DNA of 39,595 bases. Source: Insolitispirillum peregrinum (GTDB lineage: Bacteria > Pseudomonadota > Alphaproteobacteria > Rhodospirillales > Rhodospirillaceae). Made by a program: the position numbers and the translations under genes. Location of the stretch: the NCBI RefSeq assembly GCF_042665255.1, contig NZ_JBHTCD010000042.1. One strand, written 5' to 3'. Positions 16,266 through 24,827 of this stretch are shown piece by piece. Below the pieces are notes generated by a model, which worked only from the letters and a program-made list of their open reading frames with translations, was not told where the DNA came from and searched no databases. The stretch's first letter is position 1, and each line of letters starts with the position of its first letter.

Positions 16266-16610
16266 TTACTTGCCGAAGCTGTCGAACACGGCCTTGTAAC
16301 GGGCCTGGATCGGCTCGGCAGCGGACTTGGCAATCACGGTGCCCATTTCGCCCAGCTTGGTGGCTTCGGCAACGAAACCTTCCCAGCTGTCCTTGGCCAG
16401 CTTCTGCTGAAGCTGGGCAACTTCGGCAGCGGTCTTGCAACCCGAAATCGCCTTGGCGTTTTCCAGCGCGCCTTCCAGCGACTTGCTGGTGTAGCCGAAC
16501 ACTTCCTTGGTCACTTCTTCGATGCCGGTGGCCAGCTTGGTGCCATACAGCACGGCGGCGTCAACGTTGGCTTTGTTGAAGGACAGGACATCATCATAAT
16601 TCTTGAACAT
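16266..16610 (-). CDS. Phasin family protein
   Basis: Phasins coat polyhydroxyalkanoate granules and control their number and size. The 114-residue protein is all helical, with the family pattern FNKANVDAAVLYGTKLATGIEEVTKEVFGYTSKSLEGALENAKAI and C-terminal WEGFVAEATKLGEMGTVIAKSAAEPIQARYKAVFDSFGK. AGGAG precedes the ATG at 16610. It has its own sigma-70-like promoter (16700-16727) and terminator, so it is probably a single-gene, well expressed unit. No PHA synthase is in the window. Confidence 0.92.
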   Translation of the reverse strand: MFKNYDDVLSFNKANVDAAVLYGTKLATGIEEVTKEVFGYTSKSLEGALENAKAISGCKTAAEVAQLQQKLAKDSWEGFVAEATKLGEMGTVIAKSAAEPIQARYKAVFDSFGK

Positions 16611-16699
16611 GGACGTGGCTCCTCTCTTGGGCTGCTGTCGGGGAGCGGCTATCAAGGTTTCTGCGGCGCCACTCCTATGCTGCGTTGCAACATGAGCCT

Positions 16700-16727
16700 A
16701 AGATAGCGCCTGTGCGGTACATGTCAA
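16700..16727 (-). promoter_or_regulatory. Sigma-70-type promoter of the phasin gene
   Basis: On the minus strand, TTGACA (16722-16727) is followed after 16 bases by TATCTT (16700-16705). The -35 box is perfect and the -10 box matches four of six. Transcription would start about 80-85 bases before the phasin ATG. Confidence 0.6.
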
Positions 16728-16786
16728 TGCTCTTTTTTGTGCGCTGCACCATTTTCATCGGACTGCCATGAATCGTGGACATAAAA

Positions 16787-16819
16787 AACGCCGACGGACC
16801 TTTCGGCACCGTCGGCGTT
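16787..16819 (-). terminator. Rho-independent terminator of alaS
   Basis: An 11-bp perfect stem (aacgccgacgg, 16787-16797, with ccgtcggcgtt, 16809-16819) lies 22 bp beyond the alaS stop. On the minus strand it runs directly into a T-run (AAAAAA at 16783-16788 on the plus strand). Confidence 0.88.
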
Positions 16820-16841
16820 TCCGCATTACACAGCAGGCAGC

Positions 16842-19484
16842 TTACCCGCGTGCGGCCAGCACAGCCTCGATCGCGGCCAGGGCTTCGGCAGCCTTGTCGC
16901 CATCCGGGCCCCCGGCCTGAGCCATGTCCGGACGACCACCGCCACCCTTGCCGCCGACCACCGCCGAGCCAGCACGCACCAGCTCGACCGCCGACAGGCT
17001 GGCGGTCAGGTCGTCGGTGACAGCCACCACCAGACTGGCCTTGCCATCATCAACGGCGATCAGCGCCACCACGCCCGATCCGACCTGTTTCTTGATCTCG
17101 TCGGCCATGCCCTTCAGTTCCTTGGCCGGAACGCCGTCCAGAACCCGACCGGAGAAGGCCACGCCGCCCACCGTCTTGCTGCCGCTGTCAGAGCCGGCAG
17201 CACCGGTTCCGGCCAGCGCCAGTTTCTTGCGGGTTTCGGCCAGTTCGCGTTCCAGACGGCGCTTTTCGTCCTGCAAGGCCAGCACACGGCCCGGCAGGTC
17301 GGCAGCGGTGGTCTTCAGCACATCGGCGGCCTGGATGAGCAGGGCATCGCGCTGCACGGTGTAGGACAGAGCTGCCCCGCCGGTCACCGCTTCGATACGA
17401 CGCACGCCCGATCCAACCGCGCTTTCGGCGATCACCTTGACAAAGCCGATATCGCCGGTCCGGCGGACGTGGGTGCCGCCGCACAGTTCGATCGAATGGC
17501 CGCCCATCGACACCACGCGCACTTCGTCGCCGTACTTTTCGCCGAACAGGGCCATCGCACCGGCCTTGATCGCCGACTCCGGGTCCATCAGGCGGGTGGA
17601 GACATCGGCGTTGGCGCGCACGGCGGCATTGACCACCGTTTCGACATCGGCGATTTCCTCGGCGGACAGGGCTTTTGGGTGCGAGATGTCAAAGCGCAGG
17701 CGTTCGGCATCGACCAGCGAGCCTTTCTGGGTGACGTGATCGCCCAGACGCTGACGCAGGGCGGCATGCAGCAGGTGGGTGGCCGAGTGGTTGGCCCGCA
17801 CCGCCGAACGATAGGCCCCGTCGACCTCAAGGAACACCGCCGACCCGACATGGATCGAGCCGCTTTCCACCGTCCCCAGATGGATCACCAGATCACCCAG
17901 CTTTTTCTGGGTATCGCTGATCACCACCCGGCCCTTGCCTTCGCCGACATGGATCACGCCATGGTCGCCGGTCTGACCACCCGACTCGCCATAGAACGGA
18001 GTCTGGTTGCAGATCACCGCCACCGTCTGACCGGCAGAGGCCTGATCGACCGCCTTGCCATCAACCACCAGCGCGGTCACCTGACCTTCGGCGGTTTCGG
18101 TGGCATAGCCGAGGAACTCGCTGGCCCCGACCTTTTCGTGCAGTTCAAACCACACGGTTTCGGTGGCGGCTTCGCCCGACCCGGCCCACGACTTGCGGGC
18201 TTCGGCACGGGCCTTTTCCATCGAGACGTTAAAGCCATCGACGTCAACCTTGTAGCCTTCACCGCGCAGGGCGTCCTGCGTCAGATCGAGCGGGAAGCCA
18301 TAGGTGTCGTACAGCTTGAACGCCACCTCACCGGCCAGCGTGCCGCCGGTGGCCAGACGGCCCTTTTCGTCTTCCAGCAGCCGCAGGCCACGGACCAGCA
18401 TCTGGTTGAACCGGGTTTCTTCCAGCTTCAGGGTCTCGGTGATCAGCGCCTGGGCGCGTTCCAGTTCCGGGAACGCCTGCCCCATGTTGCGCACCAGCGC
18501 CGCAACCAGCTTGTACAGCACCGGTTCCTGCGCGCCCATCATGTGGGCGTGACGCATGGCGCGGCGCATGATACGGCGCAGCACATAGCCACGGCCTTCG
18601 TTCGACGGCAGCACGCCGTCGGCAATCAGGAAGCACGACGAGCGCAGGTGATCCGCAATCACCCGATGGCTGACCTTGTGCACCCCGTCCGGATCGGTGC
18701 CCGCCGCTTCGGCGGTCGCCACGATCAGGTTGCGCATCAGGTCGATGTCATAGTTGTCGTGCTGGCCCTGCAGCACCGCCGCCAGACGTTCCAGCCCCAT
18801 GCCGGTGTCGATCGACGGCTTGGGCAGGGCGATACGGTTGTCCGGCGCCAGCTGTTCATACTGCATGAACACCAGGTTCCAGATTTCGATGAAGCGGTCA
18901 CCGTCCTGATCCGGGCTGCCCGGCGGGCCACCGGGGATCTTGTCGCCGTGGTCAAAGAAGATTTCCGAGCACGGACCGCACGGGCCGGTATCGCCCATTG
19001 ACCAGAAGTTGTCGCTGGTCGGGATGCGGATGATGCGATCATCGGACAGACCGGCAATCTTGCGCCACAGACCGGCGGCGTCCTCGTCCGAGCTGTGGAC
19101 GGTGACCAGCAGTTTTTCCTGCGGCAGGCCGAATTCGCGGGTGATCAGGTTCCACGCCAGCTCTATGGCATTTTCCTTGAAATAGTCGCCAAAGGAAAAG
19201 TTCCCCAGCATTTCAAAGAAAGTGTGGTGGCGGGCGGTATAGCCGACGTTATCAAGGTCGTTGTGCTTGCCACCGGCGCGCACGCACTTTTGCGACGTGG
19301 CGGCGCGGCTGTAGGGGCGCGTCTCCTGTCCGGTAAAGACGTTCTTGAACTGCACCATACCGGCGTTGGTGAACATCAGCGTCGGATCGTTGCGCGGCAC
19401 CAGCGGGCTGGAGGAGATCACTTCGTGACCATTGCGGGCGAAGTAATTCAGGAAGGTGCTGCGAATATCGTTTGTCGTCTTCAT
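16842..19484 (-). CDS. alaS: Alanyl-tRNA synthetase
   Basis: AlaS charges tRNA-Ala and edits mischarged Ser/Gly. The 880 residues match family length. The class II catalytic domain begins MKTTNDIRSTFLNYFARNGHE, with motif RHHTFFEMLGNFSFGDYFKE. The editing domain has NHSATHLLHAAL and the zinc-binding CGGTHVRRTGDIG. The C-terminal C-Ala/DHHA1 domain ends with the glycine-rich GGKGGGGRPDMAQAGG. I chose the ATG at 19484 because it fits the family start. A second in-frame ATG at 19496 adds four residues. Confidence 0.97.
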   Translation of the reverse strand: MKTTNDIRSTFLNYFARNGHEVISSSPLVPRNDPTLMFTNAGMVQFKNVFTGQETRPYSRAATSQKCVRAGGKHNDLDNVGYTARHHTFFEMLGNFSFGDYFKENAIELAWNLITREFGLPQEKLLVTVHSSDEDAAGLWRKIAGLSDDRIIRIPTSDNFWSMGDTGPCGPCSEIFFDHGDKIPGGPPGSPDQDGDRFIEIWNLVFMQYEQLAPDNRIALPKPSIDTGMGLERLAAVLQGQHDNYDIDLMRNLIVATAEAAGTDPDGVHKVSHRVIADHLRSSCFLIADGVLPSNEGRGYVLRRIMRRAMRHAHMMGAQEPVLYKLVAALVRNMGQAFPELERAQALITETLKLEETRFNQMLVRGLRLLEDEKGRLATGGTLAGEVAFKLYDTYGFPLDLTQDALRGEGYKVDVDGFNVSMEKARAEARKSWAGSGEAATETVWFELHEKVGASEFLGYATETAEGQVTALVVDGKAVDQASAGQTVAVICNQTPFYGESGGQTGDHGVIHVGEGKGRVVISDTQKKLGDLVIHLGTVESGSIHVGSAVFLEVDGAYRSAVRANHSATHLLHAALRQRLGDHVTQKGSLVDAERLRFDISHPKALSAEEIADVETVVNAAVRANADVSTRLMDPESAIKAGAMALFGEKYGDEVRVVSMGGHSIELCGGTHVRRTGDIGFVKVIAESAVGSGVRRIEAVTGGAALSYTVQRDALLIQAADVLKTTAADLPGRVLALQDEKRRLERELAETRKKLALAGTGAAGSDSGSKTVGGVAFSGRVLDGVPAKELKGMADEIKKQVGSGVVALIAVDDGKASLVVAVTDDLTASLSAVELVRAGSAVVGGKGGGGRPDMAQAGGPDGDKAAEALAAIEAVLAARG

Positions 19485-19496
19485 GGCCAGGATCAT

Positions 19497-19904
19497 TCCC
19501 AGGTCGCTTAACAGGCGCCATTCCCTGCCCCATACCTGACCCGGCAGCGGCGGGAAACGCTACGAAGCTGACTTTCTACCTGTCCTATGGGGTTGCTGTC
19601 CAGCAAGCAGCAGCATTTTTCCACGCAAAGACGCACATTACCGGCTTTTTTCCCCCGGCAAGGCAAGTGCCTGCCAACCGGGGATTATCGGAGATTTTCC
19701 CCCACGCCCCCGTCCGGCACCCTTTTTTCCTGACAAAATGCCCTTTCAACCGGAGGCAATCCCGCATAAACCTATGATCTGGATCAGGTTGCCGTTTTCT
19801 CGCCACAGAATGCTGGTATAACGGCACCATCAGGCCGAAAGGGCCTGTCGCTCGGTGTCGCGGCGGGTCCGATGGCCTGGAATCGTTGAAGGTCGAGGTT
19901 TGGT
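19497..19904. other. 408-bp spacer without a gene
   Basis: This spacer lies upstream of both alaS (-) and the membrane protein gene at 19905 (+), so it must hold divergent promoters. I found no promoter pair that fits both boxes well. No tRNA, terminator or recognisable repeat is visible. Short open frames here have no ribosome site or coding pattern. Confidence 0.5.
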
Positions 19905-21053
19905 ATGCCGGTTCCCGCCCGTCCGCCGTTGTTGCGCACCCCCGCCGAGATGAACGGCGGGATGTCGCCCATTCCCGGCGGATCCTCGCTGCCGCCAACC
20001 CCGATGGCTGCCGCTCAGGGCGGGGGCGGTCTGGGCACGGCGGCCCGCCTGCATGATTTGTCCGCCGACCTGCGGGCCATCCACAACGCCATGCTGCCCT
20101 CCCCGATCCATCAGGCGCTGAACCAGCTGGGAACCACCCCCGACCCGAGTCCGGACCTGATCCGCGAAGCCTTGAGCGCGATTCTCGACCATGCCGAAAG
20201 CCTGCTGGACGCGCTGGTCGCCTGTCGCCTGCTGGAACCGGCGGTTGATGCCGCCGCCGCTCGCCCCGGCCCGCAAACCGCCCTGCGGGATGCACAACAC
20301 CTGAAAGGTGATTACGAAAACCTGATCGGCCAGTTGGCCGGACGGCTGGGCCTTGGTGCCCTCGACAGCATTTTGCGCGCCGACGCGCTGGGACGCCTGC
20401 GTGGACAGGTCCGCCGCTATCGCCTGACCCGCTGGCCTGCCCGTGGGCAGCCGCAACCGCCGACCACTGCCGCTGCCGCCGCATCACCACCGCCCCCTCC
20501 GGCTGCCGAAGCCCCTGCTTCCGATGACAGCGAGTCGACCGTCGCCCGCGGCTGGCTGCGCCATCCGTTTGCCCTGCCCCGCCGCAACAGCGCCTTTTCC
20601 CTCGGTGCCGCCATGATGGCGATCATCATGCCGGTGTGCGGGGCCTGGTTGATCCCCGGTACGCCGGAAGCGATGCCCACCTGGGCAGCGCTGATCGCCA
20701 TGACCTGCACCGCCACCACCGCCTCGATTCTGACCTCGCCGTTCCGCTGGCCCGCCAAACGCGCCCGCGTAGCAAGGCCTGCAGACCATCAGCCGCCCGT
20801 TGCGCCCCCGCCTGCCGCACCCCAAGCCCCCACCGAGGCCTCCAGCTATGACCTGTGGCTGCACGAAGTCAAACGACAGGGGATGGCGCTCAGCGCACAG
20901 GGGGTGCCGGTGGAAACCATGGATCAGGCCGCGCTGACCGACTGGATCGAGCGCAGCGGTGAAGAAATTGCCCGCCTGATCGACAAGGCACGGGCGCAGT
21001 CCATCGCCGCCGACATGCAGGATGACGGCGACGACGGATATGATCAGGGGTAA
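19905..21053 (+). CDS. Hypothetical membrane protein with proline-rich linkers (382 aa)
   Basis: I do not recognise a family. The N-terminus is proline/glycine-rich, then a helical soluble region (about 45-175) is rich in leucine. An alanine/proline-rich linker follows (PPTTAAAAASPPPPPAAEA). Two hydrophobic segments come next (SLGAAMMAIIMPVCGAWLI and AALIAMTCTATTASILT), then another proline-rich linker and an acidic C-terminal helix ending DMQDDGDDGYDQ. GAGG lies before the ATG. The layout suggests an inner-membrane hairpin with two cytoplasmic domains. Its stop is 5 bp from the tail of the convergent DHQS-like gene. Confidence 0.7.
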   Translation: MPVPARPPLLRTPAEMNGGMSPIPGGSSLPPTPMAAAQGGGGLGTAARLHDLSADLRAIHNAMLPSPIHQALNQLGTTPDPSPDLIREALSAILDHAESLLDALVACRLLEPAVDAAAARPGPQTALRDAQHLKGDYENLIGQLAGRLGLGALDSILRADALGRLRGQVRRYRLTRWPARGQPQPPTTAAAAASPPPPPAAEAPASDDSESTVARGWLRHPFALPRRNSAFSLGAAMMAIIMPVCGAWLIPGTPEAMPTWAALIAMTCTATTASILTSPFRWPAKRARVARPADHQPPVAPPPAAPQAPTEASSYDLWLHEVKRQGMALSAQGVPVETMDQAALTDWIERSGEEIARLIDKARAQSIAADMQDDGDDGYDQG

Positions 21054-21058
21054 AAAAT

Positions 21059-22171
21059 TTACACCAACGGCACCACCCCGGCATTGCGAGCCGCCAGATA
21101 GCGCCGCACATGGCCTTCCAGCGGGCCATCCATCGGTTCATGGCACAGCGCCATGCCCCCGAACGGCCCCGGCAGCACCACACCATAGGACCCATCGCGG
21201 TTCTTTTTATCCTTTTTCAGCGCCACAAGATAGCGGTCGGGGTCGATACTCACCCAGTCGGCTTGCGGGCTAACGCAGTCGGTCAGGGCGCGCAGGCGGT
21301 CATAGTCCGCCGCCGCAATCCGCCCCTGCCCCATCGCATAGAGGTTGGCCATGTCCGCCCCAAAGCCGACCGCAATCCCGTGCGGAATGGCAAAGTCCGA
21401 GGCGGCCTCCAGCGCATGGCCAAAGGTATGGCCGTAGTTCATGGTCAGGCGAATGCCGGTATCGAACTCATCCTCTTCGATGATCTGCGCCTTCAGCGAC
21501 AGGGCGCGATGGATGATCTCCGGCATCGTCTGTATCGTCGGGATACCATTGGCGAAATCGGCTTCAAGCTGTTCAATCGCTGCCACGCCTGACAGGGTGT
21601 GGACCTTGATCACTTCGGCCAGACCGCTGCGGATATCGCGTTCGTGCAAGGTGGCGAGGAAATCCGCCCAGATAACAATTTCTTTCGGCGGATAAAAGTT
21701 GCCGAGGATGTTTTTCCAGCTTTTCAGGTTCAGCGAGCTTTTGCCGCCAATGCAACTGTCAGCCATCGCCAGCAGTGTCGAGGGGAAAAAGCTCCACGCC
21801 ACCCCGCGCATCAGCGAGGAACAGGCAAAGGTCGCCAGATCCTGAATGATACCGCCACCGATCACCCCCACCCGATGGCCGCGCCGGATGCCCTTTTCCA
21901 GCAGGGCTTCACACAGCGCCAGCGCCTGCAGGCCGGTTTTCTGCTCTTCGAGCGCATCCTGAAAGATCACCGCCTGCTCGGGGATCAGCGGAGCAAGGGT
22001 TGCCCGATGCAGGTCCCACACCAGCCGGTCGATCACGAACAGCGAGCACAGCCCCAGCCGTTCGGCCAGCACCGCCTGTTGCCCGGCCCCGGCAGACAGC
22101 ACATGCACCTCATAGGCCCCGCTTTGGGCCTGAATGCGAAGAACCTGATTATTCGGCAAGATAGCCCCCAT
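21059..22171 (-). CDS. 3-dehydroquinate synthase-like sugar phosphate cyclase
   Basis: The 370-residue protein is of the AroB/sugar-phosphate-cyclase fold, NAD- and metal-dependent. Conserved elements are GGGIIQDLATFACSSLMRG, STLLAMADSCIGGKSSLN, KNILGNFYPP, SGLAEVIK and MNYGHTFGHALE. It departs from AroB at several points. The usual HGEAVAxG is HGIAVGFG, and the DKK..GxLR segment is DKKNRDGSYGVVLP. It is therefore probably not the housekeeping AroB. The ATG at 22171 overlaps the SDR gene by 23 bp. A TTG at 22159, preceded by GGGGG, is an alternative. It is the last gene of the lysR-SDH-SDR-DHQS operon. The product is unknown. Confidence 0.8.
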   Translation of the reverse strand: MGAILPNNQVLRIQAQSGAYEVHVLSAGAGQQAVLAERLGLCSLFVIDRLVWDLHRATLAPLIPEQAVIFQDALEEQKTGLQALALCEALLEKGIRRGHRVGVIGGGIIQDLATFACSSLMRGVAWSFFPSTLLAMADSCIGGKSSLNLKSWKNILGNFYPPKEIVIWADFLATLHERDIRSGLAEVIKVHTLSGVAAIEQLEADFANGIPTIQTMPEIIHRALSLKAQIIEEDEFDTGIRLTMNYGHTFGHALEAASDFAIPHGIAVGFGADMANLYAMGQGRIAAADYDRLRALTDCVSPQADWVSIDPDRYLVALKKDKKNRDGSYGVVLPGPFGGMALCHEPMDGPLEGHVRRYLAARNAGVVPLV

Positions 22172-22898
22172 CAACGGCAAGAACCTGTCCGGTAATATAG
22201 CTGTTCTGCCCACTGGCGAGGAACAGCACTGCCGGAACGATGTCGGCCACTTCGGCCAGTCGGCGCATCGGCAAGCGGCTGGCGGCATCGGCCATGCCCT
22301 GTTCCCCCAGCACCCGCTCGGTCAGTTCGGTGCGCACAAAGCCTGGAGCCACCGCATTGACCAGCACGCCCTGCGGAGCCAGATCAAGCGCTGCCGCCCG
22401 CGTTTGCCCCAGCAGCCCGGCCTTGCTGGACGAATAGCTGATTCGCCCGGCCCGCGACCCAATACCAAAGATCGAGGAGATATTGACAATCCGCCCGCCA
22501 CCGCGCCGGATCATCAGCGGCGCAACCAGCCCTGTCAGCAGGGCCGGGGCGACCAGATTGACCTCCAGAATGCGCCGGTAATCGTCGGGATCGACCTCGC
22601 GCACATCGGCAACCTTGTTGATCCCGGCATTGTTGATGCAGACATCCACCCCGCCCAGCCGCTCGATTGCCGCCATCAGGGCATCCTGCCAGCCGGGAGC
22701 CGAAAAGTCGGCCTGTATGTAGTGCAAAGGCTCGCCCGCAGCCATCCGGTCAGCCATCCATGCCGTCGGGGCTTCGCTGGTCGCCGTCGCCAGAACCACC
22801 GCTCCGGCGTGCAGAAAGGCTTCGGCAATCCCCTGACCGATCCCACGCGACGCTCCCGTAACAAGCACAACTTTGTTGGTAAAATCCCAGTTCATCAT
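22149..22898 (-). CDS. Short-chain dehydrogenase/reductase (SDR)
   Basis: This is a classical SDR of 249 residues. The NAD(P) motif is TGASRGIG (near 14-21), with NNAG near 88-91. The catalytic serine is in the SSIFG segment, and Y and K are in YSSSKAG. The ending GQVLAVDGGY is typical of FabG-like members. It oxidises or reduces an alcohol/ketone whose identity is unknown. GGGGA lies before the ATG at 22898. It starts 12 bp after the SDH-like gene and overlaps the DHQS-like gene, which suggests these act on the same cyclitol-type or shikimate-like intermediate. Confidence 0.88.
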   Translation of the reverse strand: MMNWDFTNKVVLVTGASRGIGQGIAEAFLHAGAVVLATATSEAPTAWMADRMAAGEPLHYIQADFSAPGWQDALMAAIERLGGVDVCINNAGINKVADVREVDPDDYRRILEVNLVAPALLTGLVAPLMIRRGGGRIVNISSIFGIGSRAGRISYSSSKAGLLGQTRAAALDLAPQGVLVNAVAPGFVRTELTERVLGEQGMADAASRLPMRRLAEVADIVPAVLFLASGQNSYITGQVLAVDGGYLAE

Positions 22899-22910
22899 CC
22901 TGTATCCCCG

Positions 22911-23735
22911 TTATCCCTGCCGGGCATGGGCGGCGGCCTCGGCCATCAGCTCGGCAGAGGGGCGAACTCCGGTGTAAAGGGCAAACTGTTCAACGGCTTG
23001 TAGCACCGCCACCTCGGCCCCCGAAATACACCGCTTGCCCGCCTGCCGTGCTGCCACCACCAGCGGCGTTTCCACCGGCAGGGCCACGACGTCAAACACC
23101 ACCTCGGCTGCGGCAATCAGTGCGGACGGAAAGGCCAGCACATCGGCATCCGGCCCTGCCATGCCCAGCGGCGTGACGTTGATCAGCAGCGGTGCGGTTC
23201 GTCCGGTGAGGTCGGGATGCCAGTCAAAGCCATACAGCCCGGCCAAGGCCTGTCCAGCGGCAGCGTTACGGGCGATGATGCTGCCCTGCTGATGGCCACG
23301 ATGGCACAAGGCCGCCGCCACCGCCTTGGCCATTCCGCCCGATCCCCGCAGCAGGAACGGCACGGCGGGCGAGACCCCGGCATCGTCAAGGCTCTGCACA
23401 ATCGCCGTATAATCGGTGTTGTATCCGGTCAGTCGCCCGTCGTCGTTGACAATCGTATTGACACTGTCAATCGCCGCTGCCGAGTCTTCCAGACCATCCA
23501 GCAACGGGATCACCTGTTCCTTGAACGGCATCGAAATGGCACAGCCCCGGATGCCGAGCGCCCGCACACCGCCAATGGCTGCGGGCAAATCGGTGATGGT
23601 GAACGCTTTGTAGACAAAATCCAGTCCCAGCCGCTCGTAGAGGTAATTGTGAAAGCGGGTGCCAAAAGTTCCCGGACGCGCCGCCAGCGACATGCACAGG
23701 CGGGTTTGCGGTCCAAGGGGTGGTTTGTGCGGCAT
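22911..23735 (-). CDS. Shikimate dehydrogenase-like protein (SDH-L, HI0607 type)
   Basis: The 274-residue protein matches from memory the H. influenzae HI0607 (SDH-L) subfamily: TRLCMSLAARPGTFGTRFHN, GVRALGIRGCAISMPFKE, ESVNTIV-type DSVNTIVNDDG, YNTDYTAI, GSGGMAKAVAAAL, NVTPLGM and VLQAVEQFALYTG. SDH-L enzymes bind NADP and oxidise shikimate only poorly, so the true substrate is unsettled. I chose the ATG at 23735, with AGGA eight bases upstream. An earlier ATG at 23744 overlaps the lysR stop as ATGA, so it is cotranscribed with lysR. Confidence 0.88.
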   Translation of the reverse strand: MPHKPPLGPQTRLCMSLAARPGTFGTRFHNYLYERLGLDFVYKAFTITDLPAAIGGVRALGIRGCAISMPFKEQVIPLLDGLEDSAAAIDSVNTIVNDDGRLTGYNTDYTAIVQSLDDAGVSPAVPFLLRGSGGMAKAVAAALCHRGHQQGSIIARNAAAGQALAGLYGFDWHPDLTGRTAPLLINVTPLGMAGPDADVLAFPSALIAAAEVVFDVVALPVETPLVVAARQAGKRCISGAEVAVLQAVEQFALYTGVRPSAELMAEAAAHARQG

Positions 23736-23740
23736 GGAAA

Positions 23741-24685
23741 TCATCCTGCTGGCTGTGAGAACGGGGACAGAAAGCCCGACGGCGGGCCGTGCCGGAGTGT
23801 TGCGGCAAAGAAATCAACAAATGCGCGGACCCGCAACGCCATATGGGCATGGGCGACGTACACGGCATGGATTTGTTCGATATCACCGGGGTTAAAGGCC
23901 TCCAGCACCGGCAGCAAGCGTCCGGCCGCGAGATCATCGGCGACCCGGAATGCCCCCAGACGCGCCAGCCCAACCCCGCTGAGGGCAAGTTGGCGCAGGA
24001 TTACCCCATTGTTGCCATAAGCGTTGCCCGTCACCGGCAGGCGAAAGGTCTCGCCGGTCACCGGATCCCGAAAGGGCCAGTCATTGAGGGCTGGCCGGAA
24101 ATTGAACCGCAAACAGCGATGCGACAGCAGATCATGGGGCTGCTGCGGCAGTCCATGACGCGCCAGATACTCTGGTGACGCCACAACCACCCGTCTGGTT
24201 TCCAGCAATTTGCGGGCTTTCAGGATCGAATCCCGCAAAGCACCGGAGCGGACCGCAATATCCGTCCGATCTTCGACCAGATCAATCACCGTATCGGTCA
24301 ACGACAGGTCCAGCTCAATCCGTGGATAGCGTTCCAGAAATGCCGGGATCACTGGCAACAAACAGCATTCGCCAAAGGCCACCGATGCGCTGACCCGCAA
24401 CCGCCCATGCGGCTCGATCCCTTCCCTCGAAGCAACCGCCCGCTCGGCGTCTTCGATATCGGCCAGAATGGGCCGGACCCGTTCCAGATAAGTCAGACCC
24501 TCGGATGTCATCTGGATCGTTCGCGTTGACCGCACGAACAGGGCCACCCCCAGGCGGTCTTCCAGACGGCCAATCACCTTGCTGACCGCCGATGGCGTCA
24601 GGGCGAGCTTGCGGGCGGCGGCGGAAAAGCTGCCTGTCTCGGCCACCGTCAAAAAGACAGCCATCTCGCCACTGCGGTTTTCCAT
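23741..24685 (-). CDS. LysR-family transcriptional regulator
   Basis: The 314-residue regulator has an N-terminal winged helix (MAVFLTVAETGSFSAAARKLALTPSAVSKVIGRLEDRLG) and a C-terminal periplasmic-binding-protein-like effector domain (GRLRVSASVAFGECCLLP...). It is divergent from the MFS gene across 142 bp and overlaps the SDH-like gene, so it probably controls both sides in response to a small molecule. The ATG at 24685 fits the family start. Upstream in-frame codons to 24763 do not look coding. The effector is unknown. Confidence 0.92.
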   Translation of the reverse strand: MENRSGEMAVFLTVAETGSFSAAARKLALTPSAVSKVIGRLEDRLGVALFVRSTRTIQMTSEGLTYLERVRPILADIEDAERAVASREGIEPHGRLRVSASVAFGECCLLPVIPAFLERYPRIELDLSLTDTVIDLVEDRTDIAVRSGALRDSILKARKLLETRRVVVASPEYLARHGLPQQPHDLLSHRCLRFNFRPALNDWPFRDPVTGETFRLPVTGNAYGNNGVILRQLALSGVGLARLGAFRVADDLAAGRLLPVLEAFNPGDIEQIHAVYVAHAHMALRVRAFVDFFAATLRHGPPSGFLSPFSQPAG

Positions 24686-24827
24686 GCTGCGACCATACCG
24701 TTGCCTTGCCGGATTTGTGAATTTAGCGCACAGGCCTTGTTCATCAAAGCAATCTTCCGGCACAGATCAAAAGCCTCCACCTTCCCGGGTATCCCGTGAC
24801 CAGCCTCCGGCACTCAGGAAAAGGACC

